Shown here: positions 1 through 5,342 of the stretch, in pieces
Layout of the letters: every line of letters begins with the position of its first letter
Numbering within the stretch: position 1 is the stretch's first letter
Source: Paracoccaceae bacterium
GTDB lineage: Bacteria; Pseudomonadota; Alphaproteobacteria; Rhodobacterales; Rhodobacteraceae
Assembly: GCA_003511785.1 (NCBI GenBank)
Contig: DOIS01000366.1
Span: 1-9,378, forward strand
Direction: 5' to 3'
DNA: 9,378 bases
Program-made: the position numbers and the translations under genes
The notes under the pieces: generated by a model
Told to the model about the DNA's origin: nothing
The model's input: the letters and a program-made list of their open reading frames with translations, nothing else
The model's database searches: none

Positions 1-916
1 CCGCCACGTCGCCGATGGCATAGGCGCGGCGGTTCGTGGTCCTGAGCCCGGCATCGACGGTGATCCCCGCCTTGGTCGCCTCGATGCCCGCGGTCGCGAG
101 GTTCAGCCGCTCGGTGTTGGGTTTGCGTCCGACGGCCATGAGCAGGTGGGGGCCGGTATGGGTCTCGCCGTCCTCGGTCTCGATCTCGATGGCTCCGGCG
201 CTGCCGCGCACCTTGGTCGCCTGCGCGCCCTCATTGATCTCGACCCCATCGGCGCGCAGCGCGGCCACCACCAGTGCCGCGGCCTCGGGGTCGTCCTTGG
301 GCAGGGCGCGGTCGCCCTCGATCACCGTGACCTTGCTGCCCAGCCGGACATGGGCCTGGGCCATTTCCATCCCGATCGGCCCGCCGCCGACGATCAGCAG
401 GTGATCGGGCCTCTCGCGCAAGTCGAAGATCGTCTCGTTGGTCTCGTAGGGCACGTCCTTCAGCCCCGGGATCGGCGGCACCAGCGGGGACGAGCCGGTG
501 GCGATCACCACGCGGCGCGCGGTGATGCGATGCGGCCCGGCCTCGACCTCGCGCGGAGAGGTGAAGCGCGCCCAGTCGCGGATTACCCGCACGCCCAGCC
601 CTTCGAACCGCTCCTCGCTGTCCATCGGCGCGATCCCGGCGATGACCTCGGCCACGTGGTCCTTGACCGCCGGGTAATCGACCTGCGGCGCCGCATCGGC
701 CAGGCCGAAGGCGCTTGCATGGGCCTGGGTGTGGGCCACGTGACCGCTGGCCAAGAGCGCCTTGGACGGCACGCAACCCCAGTTCAGGCAGTCGCCGCCC
801 ATGGCCCGCCCCTCGATCAGCACGACGCGCGCGCCCATCTGAACGGCACCGGCCGCGACGGAGAGCCCGCCGGACCCGGCGCCGATCACCAGCAGGTCGG
901 TCTCGATATGCTCCAT
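1..916 (-). CDS. FAD-dependent pyridine nucleotide-disulfide oxidoreductase (mercuric reductase/lipoamide dehydrogenase-like), 3' end cut off
   Basis: Reading the minus strand from ATG at 916 gives 305 residues with no stop before the window edge; family members are about 450-480 residues. Seen: an N-terminal FAD-binding GAGSGG (residues 12-17), the redox-active disulfide motif CLNWGC (Cys43 and Cys48) followed by VPSK, ATGSSP (139-144), a second Rossmann motif GGGPIGME (177-184) for NAD(P)H, and the start of the second FAD motif at IGD (301-303). The C-terminal dimerisation domain lies outside the window. There is no N-terminal heavy-metal-binding domain. The family moves electrons from NAD(P)H through FAD to the cysteine pair. 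The true substrate is unknown, and a role as mercuric reductase cannot be claimed because any C-terminal cysteine pair is outside the window. The start lies one base after the stop of the upstream membrane-protein gene, so translation is probably coupled. Confidence 0.9.
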   Translation of the reverse strand, partial: MEHIETDLLVIGAGSGGLSVAAGAVQMGARVVLIEGRAMGGDCLNWGCVPSKALLASGHVAHTQAHASAFGLADAAPQVDYPAVKDHVAEVIAGIAPMDSEERFEGLGVRVIRDWARFTSPREVEAGPHRITARRVVIATGSSPLVPPIPGLKDVPYETNETIFDLRERPDHLLIVGGGPIGMEMAQAHVRLGSKVTVIEGDRALPKDDPEAAALVVAALRADGVEINEGAQATKVRGSAGAIEIETEDGETHTGPHLLMAVGRKPNTERLNLATAGIEATKAGITVDAGLRTTNRRAYAIGDVA

Positions 917-917
917 G

Positions 918-1661
918 TCAGATGCCCTTGCCCTTGCGCAGGCTCTTGAGAAGGATCGGCAGCGCGGCCAGCAGCGACAGGCCCAGCAGGGGCCCGATCA
1001 CGTAGGGTTCCCACAAAAGCGACAGGTCGGGCGTGCCGCCGCGGTCGAACACCTCGCCCAGCCCCACGCCGATCCAGGTATAGACCAGCGCGCCCGGCAC
1101 GATGCCCAGGGCCGTGGTCCAGAGGAAGTTGCGGAAGGCCACGCCGACCAGCGCGGGCAGCAGGTTGGCCGCGAAGAAGGGCACCGCCGGCACCAGGCGC
1201 AGGAGCAGAAGCACGCTGACCTCGTGTTCGCGCAGCCCGTCGCGCAGGCGGCGCAGCGTGCCCTCGCTGGCGTCGAGCCGGGCCGAGAGCGTCCGGCCCA
1301 GGCCCAGCCGGGCGGCCAGGAAAATGCCGGCAGCCCCGACGGTTGCCGCCGCCACGTTCAGCACCGTGCCCAGCGGCAGCCCGAACAGGAAGCCGCCCGT
1401 GACCGAGGCGATGGCCGCACCGGGCAGGGAGAACACCACGATCAGCACATAGGCCGCGACGAACCCCGCCACCATCCAGACGAAATGCGCATCGCGGAAG
1501 GCCAGCAGGGCCGCGCGGTTCTCGCGCAGCGTTTCGAAACTGGCGTAGTCGCGCAAGACCCACGCGCCCAGCGCCGCCACGATCAGGATCGCGGCGAGGG
1601 GCAGGTGGCGGGCGAGGCCGCGCTCTCGGGTGTCGGTATGTTGGCTCATGCGCGCCAACAT
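918..1661 (-). CDS. TVP38/TMEM64 family membrane protein (SNARE-associated/DedA-like domain)
   Basis: A 247-residue integral membrane protein. Hydrophobic segments lie at about residues 20-36, 60-82, 96-118, 148-173, 182-202 and 220-238. Family signatures are FSLPGAA (77-83), GGFLFG (89-94) and the loop RLVPAVPFFAANLLPAL (155-171), typical of the SNARE-associated/VTT domain. Relatives of this superfamily act in lipid or small-molecule movement across membranes, but the substrate of this branch is unknown. The C-terminus is basic (KSLRKGKGI), suggesting a cytoplasmic end. The start is uncertain: ATG at 1661 and ATG at 1649 (MSQHTD...) are both in frame and neither has a clear ribosome binding site. 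It is first in an operon with the flavoprotein gene, one base apart. In several gammaproteobacteria the same two modules are fused into one protein (recalled family knowledge), which supports a joint function. Confidence 0.88.
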   Translation of the reverse strand: MLARMSQHTDTRERGLARHLPLAAILIVAALGAWVLRDYASFETLRENRAALLAFRDAHFVWMVAGFVAAYVLIVVFSLPGAAIASVTGGFLFGLPLGTVLNVAAATVGAAGIFLAARLGLGRTLSARLDASEGTLRRLRDGLREHEVSVLLLLRLVPAVPFFAANLLPALVGVAFRNFLWTTALGIVPGALVYTWIGVGLGEVFDRGGTPDLSLLWEPYVIGPLLGLSLLAALPILLKSLRKGKGI

Positions 1662-1800
1662 GCGCGCTTGCCGCGCCGGGCGACAGGGGGATCACGCCGC
1701 CTTGATAGTCGGGTGTCGGAAACGTGAGGGATGGGCGGCACCGGGCGGCAAATGTTACAAGCGCCGCGGACCAGGGGCGAAAAATTGTTGCAGGAGCGGC

Positions 1801-1888
1801 CGAATCCGCGCCGACAGGGTTTGACTTGTCCCGCGCGGGGGCTTAGAGGACGGGCTTCGAATGACCGCAGGGTGGCGAATCCGCGCCG
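1801..1888 (+). repeat. 13-bp direct repeat flanking the rpmH promoter
   Basis: CGAATCCGCGCCG occurs exactly at 1801-1813 and again at 1876-1888, 75 bp apart start to start. The first copy ends 7 bases before the -35 element; the second lies in the predicted 5' leader. It could be a regulator-binding pair or a chance GC-rich match. Confidence 0.5.
1821..1849 (+). promoter_or_regulatory. Probable sigma-70 promoter of rpmH-rnpA-yidD
   Basis: TTGACT (1821-1826) is followed after 17 bases by TAGAGG (1844-1849). The -35 matches the consensus at five of six bases. The -10 is weak by E. coli standards but of a kind seen in GC-rich alphaproteobacteria. Transcription would start near 1856, giving a leader of about 65 nt before the rpmH ATG. 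This is sequence matching only. Confidence 0.6.
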
Positions 1889-1920
1889 CACCCGCACGCC
1901 CATAGCATGGAGACGGAGCG

Positions 1921-2055
1921 ATGAAACGCACCTTTCAGCCTTCCAACCTGGTCCGCAAGCGGCGCCACGGCTTCCGCGCGCGCATGGCCACCAAGGCCGG
2001 CCGCAAGATCCTGAACGCCCGCCGCGCCCGCGGCCGCAAGTCGCTGAGCGCCTGA
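1921..2055 (+). CDS. rpmH: 50S ribosomal protein L34
   Basis: A 44-residue, very basic protein, [17 protein letters not shown] followed by [18 protein letters not shown] and ending GRKSLSA. This is the standard full-length L34 signature ([28 protein letters not shown]). L34 is a structural protein of the large ribosomal subunit. GGAG at 1909-1912, eight bases before the ATG, is the likely ribosome binding site; a second GGAG at 1915-1918 is too close. It heads the operon with rnpA, the arrangement found in most bacteria. A hairpin overlaps its stop codon and may set how much transcript or translation continues into rnpA. Confidence 0.98.
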
Positions 2056-2066
2056 GCCTCAGCGAC
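2040..2066 (+). promoter_or_regulatory. Perfect 9-bp hairpin over the rpmH stop codon (possible attenuator or processing site)
   Basis: GTCGCTGAG (2040-2048) is the exact reverse complement of CTCAGCGAC (2058-2066), with a 9-base loop that contains the rpmH stop TGA. A short T-rich stretch follows (CGTTTC, 2067-2072), far from a full terminator U-tract. A tiny second hairpin, CCGT/ACGG (2066-2069 and 2073-2076), sits just before the rnpA ATG; it shares base 2066 with the large one. The location between a highly expressed ribosomal gene and a low-expression RNase P gene suits an attenuator or mRNA-processing element, but that role is inferred. Confidence 0.5.
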
Positions 2067-2078
2067 CGTTTCACGGAC

Positions 2079-2480
2079 ATGAGACCGCCGGAGGCCCCCG
2101 ATACCACAACGGGGAACACGCCCCCGGCGGTTTCGCGTTGTCTGACCACCTTGCGCAAACGGGCCGATTTCCTGGCCGCTGCCCGCGCACGCCGGCAGGG
2201 CACCGCCTCGATGATGGTGCAGGCGCGCAGGCGGGACGACGGCGATCCGGGGGTGCGCGTGGGCTTCACCTGTTCCAAGAAGGTCGGCAATGCCGTGGCC
2301 CGCAACCGGGCCAAGCGCCGGCTGCGCTCTGCGGCACGCGAGGTGCTGGCCGAGGCGGGGCGCCCGGGCTGGGACTATGTGCTGATCGGGCGCCGCGAGG
2401 CCACCGCCACGCGGCCCTGGCCCGACCTGCTGGACGACCTGCGCGGGGCGCTGCGCAAGCTGCACGGGGGCAAAGGATGA
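2079..2480 (+). CDS. rnpA: Ribonuclease P protein component
   Basis: A 133-residue basic protein. It is the protein cofactor of RNase P, which removes 5' leaders from precursor tRNAs together with the RNA subunit. Key features are [17 protein letters not shown] (residues 25-41), [17 protein letters not shown] (starting at 60) and the conserved RNR region [16 protein letters not shown], followed by DYVLIGR. The N-terminal tail ([13 protein letters not shown]...) is poorly conserved and proline-rich, as in related alphaproteobacteria. The ATG at 2079 has no strong ribosome binding site, and an in-frame TTG at 2151 is an alternative. The gene begins 23 bases after rpmH and its stop overlaps the yidD start (ATGA at 2477-2480), so YidD translation is probably coupled to it. 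Confidence 0.95.
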   Translation: MRPPEAPDTTTGNTPPAVSRCLTTLRKRADFLAAARARRQGTASMMVQARRRDDGDPGVRVGFTCSKKVGNAVARNRAKRRLRSAAREVLAEAGRPGWDYVLIGRREATATRPWPDLLDDLRGALRKLHGGKG

Positions 2481-2722
2481 GCCCGCTGGCCCGCCTCGCC
2501 GCCCTGCCCGTGCATGCCTATCGGCTGCTCTTCAGCCCGTGGGTCGGGTTCAACTGCCGCTATCAGCCGACCTGCTCGGCCTACGCGCTTGAGGCGTTGG
2601 AAAAGCACGGCGCGATCAAGGGCACGTGGCTGGCGCTGCGCCGGATCGGGCGCTGCCACCCGCTGGGCCGGTCGGGATATGATCCGGTGCCCGATGCGCA
2701 TGATCCGAAGGACAAGGTTTGA
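2477..2722 (+). CDS. yidD: Membrane protein insertion efficiency factor YidD
   Basis: An 81-residue protein with the full YidD signature: an amphipathic N-terminus ([20 protein letters not shown]), then [19 protein letters not shown] with its conserved cysteines (about residues 28-46), and [17 protein letters not shown] near the end. YidD sits at the inner face of the cytoplasmic membrane and helps YidC and Sec insert membrane proteins. It overlaps the rnpA stop by four bases. Unlike in many bacteria it is not directly followed by yidC: ttcA and a GGDEF-EAL gene lie between. Its stop codon TGA forms part of the GAGG that serves as ribosome binding site of ttcA. Confidence 0.96.
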   Translation: MSPLARLAALPVHAYRLLFSPWVGFNCRYQPTCSAYALEALEKHGAIKGTWLALRRIGRCHPLGRSGYDPVPDAHDPKDKV

Positions 2723-2731
2723 GGCCCGCCA

Positions 2732-3613
2732 ATGCTCGACGACAGTGACGAGATCCACCCGCTCTTTGCCGGGGCCCCGGCGAGCACCGCGTTCAAGAAG
2801 CTGCGCAAGCGCATCGTCCGCCAGGCGCGCGAGGCGATCGAGCAATATGGCATGGTGCGGCGCGACCCCGGCGCCGCACCCGACAAGTGGCTGGTCTGCC
2901 TGTCGGGTGGCAAGGACAGCTATACCCTGCTCGCGGTGCTTTACGAGCTGAAATGGCGCGGTCTTCTGCCGGTCGAACTCTTGGCCTGCAACCTCGACCA
3001 GGGCCAGCCGGGTTTCCCGGCCACGGTGCTGCCCGAGTTTCTCGAACGCATGGGCGTGCCGCACCGGATCGAGTATCAGGACACCTATTCCATCGTGGTG
3101 GACAAGGTGCCCCAAGGCCGGACCTATTGCGCGCTTTGCTCGCGGCTGCGGCGCGGCAATCTCTATCGTATCGCGCGCGAGGAGGGCTGTTCGGCGGTGG
3201 TGCTCGGCCATCACCGCGACGATATCCTGGAAACCTTCTTCATGAACCTGTTCCACGGCGGGCGTCTGGCCACGATGCCGCCCAAGCTGGTCAACGAGGA
3301 GGGCGATCTGTTCGTGTATCGCCCACTGGCGCATGTTGCCGAGGCCGATTGCGAGAAATTCGCGCAGGCGATGGGATATCCGATCATCCCCTGCGATCTC
3401 TGCGGCAGCCAGGACGGGCTGCAACGCCAGCAGGTGAAGGCGATCCTCGACCAGTGGGAGAGAAACAGCCCCGGGCGCCGGCAGGTCATGTTCCGCGCGC
3501 TGATGAACGCGCGGCCCTCGCATTTGCTGGACCCCAAGCTGTTCGATTTCGCCGGGCTCGCGCTGACACCGGCGGAAAGCGACAATTCGAGCAACATTCC
3601 ACGGCTGCGTTAA
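2732..3613 (+). CDS. ttcA: tRNA 2-thiocytidine synthetase TtcA
   Basis: A 293-residue PP-loop ATPase that thiolates cytidine 32 of certain tRNAs. The ATP-binding PP-loop is SGGKDS (58-63). The cysteines expected to hold the iron-sulfur cluster are in CALC (Cys133, Cys136), with a second pair CDLC (Cys221, Cys224). [10 protein letters not shown] (159-168) is the other conserved block of the TtcA/TtuA group. Length and motif order fit proteobacterial TtcA. The ATG at 2732 has GAGG at 2721-2724, seven bases upstream, overlapping the yidD stop; only nine bases separate the two genes, so it is probably co-transcribed with rpmH-rnpA-yidD. Its stop TAA (3611-3613) is 55 bases before the next gene. 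All key residues are present, so it should be active. Confidence 0.95.
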   Translation: MLDDSDEIHPLFAGAPASTAFKKLRKRIVRQAREAIEQYGMVRRDPGAAPDKWLVCLSGGKDSYTLLAVLYELKWRGLLPVELLACNLDQGQPGFPATVLPEFLERMGVPHRIEYQDTYSIVVDKVPQGRTYCALCSRLRRGNLYRIAREEGCSAVVLGHHRDDILETFFMNLFHGGRLATMPPKLVNEEGDLFVYRPLAHVAEADCEKFAQAMGYPIIPCDLCGSQDGLQRQQVKAILDQWERNSPGRRQVMFRALMNARPSHLLDPKLFDFAGLALTPAESDNSSNIPRLR

Positions 3614-3639
3614 CCTCTCGGTCAAATGCGGGTCCTAGC

Positions 3640-3661
3640 CTCCCAGACGAAAGTTTGGGAG
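3640..3661 (+). promoter_or_regulatory. 9-bp hairpin with GAAA tetraloop that buries the ribosome binding site of the GGDEF-EAL gene
   Basis: CTCCCAGAC (3640-3648) pairs with GTTTGGGAG (3653-3661) as RNA, nine consecutive pairs including one G-U wobble, closed by the GNRA-type loop GAAA (3649-3652). The 3' arm contains GGGAG (3657-3661), the only good Shine-Dalgarno match before the ATG at 3669 (seven bases from GGAG to ATG). In the folded form the site would be hidden. No U-run follows, so it does not look like a terminator. Control of translation (temperature, ligand, protein or small RNA) is inferred. Confidence 0.65.
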
Positions 3662-3668
3662 AGTTGCC

Positions 3669-5216
3669 ATGCCCCTGCCGACGAACGCCGCGCCGCAGCG
3701 ATTGCGCGACCGGGTCGTTCCGATCCTGACCGGACCGCCGGTTCTGGCTTTCCTGCCCGCTCTGACGCTGGGCGCCTACTGGCTGGGCGGGGAACCGGCG
3801 CTGCTGCTGACATCGCTGGGCATTCCGCTGGTGTTCGCGATGACCGGCGCGCTGTCGCGGCAGCCGGAACCACCGGCGGCCGACAAGGACCGGGCGACCG
3901 GGCTGATGCTGCGCGACGGGCTCGACCGGGTTCTGGAGCATGTGCATGAGCGCACCGGGGCGGGGGGGCTCAAGTCGGCATGCTTCCTGCTGGACATAGA
4001 CGATTTTCGCGAGTTGGCCCTGCGCCACGGCGCCGACGTCGCCGATGCCGCCGCGCTGACCACGGCCGAACGGATCACCGGCGCCCTGCGCGAGGGTGAC
4101 GCGGTGGCGCGGCTGGGCGACGGGCGCTTCGCCATCTGCCTGACGCCGGTGCGGCAACTGGACCTGGAACTGTGCATCCAGCTGGCCGGACGGGTGCAGA
4201 CTGCGGTCGAGGACACCATTGCGCTGGGCGGCGCCTCGCTCTACCTGACCTGCTCGGTGGGGTTCTGCCTGCGCAACCGCGCGCCCGCAGGCGGGGCCGC
4301 GTCCTGGCTGGACGCGGCGGCGGCGGCGTTGAAGGACGCGGAACTGGCCGGACCGTCGAGCATCCGCGCCTTCTCGGCGGAAATGCATCGCCGCAGCCGA
4401 ACGCAGAGCGACCTGCGCGAGGAGGCGGCGGCGGCGCTGGAGAACGGTCAGATCCAACCGTGGTATCAGCCGCAGATCTCCACCGACACCGGGCGCATCA
4501 CCGGGTTCGAGGCGCTGGCGCGCTGGTCGCACCCGATGCACGGCATGATCCCGCCCGACACCTTCCTGCCGGCGCTGGACGAGGCCGGGCTGTCCGAGCG
4601 CCTGGGCGAGGTAATCCTCTATCACGCGCTCACGGCGCTCAAGGCCTGGGACGGTGCGGGGGCGCGGGTTCCGCGAGTGGGTGTGAATTTCTCGGGCACC
4701 GAGTTGCGGAACCCCGGTCTGGTCGAGAAGATCCGGTGGGAGGTGGACCGCTTCGACCTGTCCCCCGACCGGCTGGCGGTCGAGATCCTAGAGACGGTGA
4801 TTTCGAACACGCCCGACGACGTGATCTGCCGCAACATCGCCGGGCTCGGCGCGATGGGATGCCGGATCGACCTGGACGATTTCGGGACCGGGCACACGTC
4901 CATCGCCTCGATCCGGCGCTTTCCGGTCAGCCGCATCAAGATCGACCGCTCCTTCGTGATGAAAGCGGATCGCGACCCCGAACAGCAACGCCTGATCGGT
5001 GCGATCCTGACCATGGCCGAGCGGCTCGACATCGAGACGCTGGCCGAAGGGGTCGAGACCGTGGGCGAGCACGCGCTTCTGGCGCAACTGGGCTGCACCC
5101 ATGTGCAAGGCTTCGGGATCGGGCGACCGATGCCCTTTGACCAGACCCTGGACTGGATCGCCGCGCATGAAGGCAAACTGGCCGACGCCCCTCCGATCCG
5201 TCGGGGCGCCGGTTGA
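3669..5216 (+). CDS. Membrane-anchored GGDEF-EAL protein, probable c-di-GMP phosphodiesterase
   Basis: A 515-residue protein. The N-terminus holds two hydrophobic segments (about residues 22-39 and 43-62) and no recognisable sensor domain. A GGDEF domain follows (about 75-240), whose active-site motif is GDGRF (150-154) instead of GGDEF. The loss of the acidic pair argues against diguanylate cyclase activity, yet RxxD (Arg141-Asp144), five residues before the motif, matches the c-di-GMP-binding I-site. The EAL domain (about 250-505) keeps the catalytic and metal residues: EAL (281-283), Asn340 in NFSG, Glu372/Glu375 in EILET, DDFGTG (403-408), KID (424-426), EGVET (460-464) and Gln480 in QGF. 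It should therefore hydrolyse c-di-GMP, possibly tuned by the degenerate domain. Its ribosome binding site lies in a hairpin. It follows ttcA by 55 bases; no functional link to ttcA is obvious. Confidence 0.93.
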   Translation: MPLPTNAAPQRLRDRVVPILTGPPVLAFLPALTLGAYWLGGEPALLLTSLGIPLVFAMTGALSRQPEPPAADKDRATGLMLRDGLDRVLEHVHERTGAGGLKSACFLLDIDDFRELALRHGADVADAAALTTAERITGALREGDAVARLGDGRFAICLTPVRQLDLELCIQLAGRVQTAVEDTIALGGASLYLTCSVGFCLRNRAPAGGAASWLDAAAAALKDAELAGPSSIRAFSAEMHRRSRTQSDLREEAAAALENGQIQPWYQPQISTDTGRITGFEALARWSHPMHGMIPPDTFLPALDEAGLSERLGEVILYHALTALKAWDGAGARVPRVGVNFSGTELRNPGLVEKIRWEVDRFDLSPDRLAVEILETVISNTPDDVICRNIAGLGAMGCRIDLDDFGTGHTSIASIRRFPVSRIKIDRSFVMKADRDPEQQRLIGAILTMAERLDIETLAEGVETVGEHALLAQLGCTHVQGFGIGRPMPFDQTLDWIAAHEGKLADAPPIRRGAG

Positions 5217-5240
5217 GCGCCCTGCCCCAATGCAACTCTG

Positions 5241-5262
5241 GCGCGGCGTCGCACCGCCGCGC
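5241..5262 (+). terminator. GC-rich hairpin after the GGDEF-EAL gene (weak terminator candidate)
   Basis: GCGCGGCG (5241-5248) is the exact reverse complement of CGCCGCGC (5255-5262), with a 6-base loop. It lies 24 bases after the GGDEF-EAL stop and before the yidC promoter candidate, where a terminator would be expected. No T-run follows, so a classical intrinsic terminator is not supported; it may protect a 3' end or help pausing. Confidence 0.4.
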
Positions 5263-5275
5263 TCCCGGAATCCGC

Positions 5276-5304
5276 TTGACCTTTGGGGTCCACCTCTGTT
5301 GAAC
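5276..5304 (+). promoter_or_regulatory. Probable sigma-70 promoter of yidC
   Basis: TTGACC (5276-5281) and TTGAAC (5299-5304) are separated by 17 bases. The -35 matches at five of six bases; the -10 matches at only three. The position after the hairpin and about 40 bases before the yidC start makes it the best candidate for separate expression of yidC-MOSC-engB. Confidence 0.45.
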
Positions 5305-5342
5305 CCACCCTGTCGTTTCCCAGACCCAGGTGGCAGTCCCCT

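Larger units (their letters stand above)
1662..1920. other. Divergent intergenic region, 259 bp
   Basis: This non-coding stretch separates the minus-strand membrane-protein operon from the rpmH operon. It contains the rpmH promoter candidate, a 13-bp direct repeat around that promoter, a near-tandem pair of GGGCGGCA (1733-1740 and 1743-1750) and a short A/T-rich patch at about 1780-1789. I found no convincing promoter for the minus-strand operon, no DnaA-box cluster and no RNA gene. Confidence 0.7.

Noticed and set aside
915..1727. A 270-codon plus-strand open frame opposite the TVP38/TMEM64 gene
   Set aside because: It is the complement of a well-supported membrane-protein gene; its translation is rich in Gln, Arg, His and Gly with no family motif, as expected of an antisense frame in GC-rich DNA.
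1662..1920. Replication origin near rpmH
   Set aside because: rpmH lies next to dnaA and oriC in many bacteria, but here there is no dnaA, no DnaA-box cluster and no AT-rich unwinding region.
2375..3625. A 416-codon minus-strand open frame opposite yidD and ttcA
   Set aside because: It runs antisense across three confirmed genes, has low-complexity composition and no recognisable domain.
3626..3949. A possible upstream overlapping gene starting at ATG 3626, ahead of the GGDEF-EAL start
   Set aside because: No ribosome binding site and no recognisable product. Its translation would open the hairpin at 3640-3661, which is attractive, but nothing in the sequence supports expression.
3486..4625. 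A 379-codon minus-strand open frame opposite the GGDEF-EAL gene
   Set aside because: Gln/Arg/Gly-rich translation typical of an antisense shadow; the plus strand encodes intact domains.
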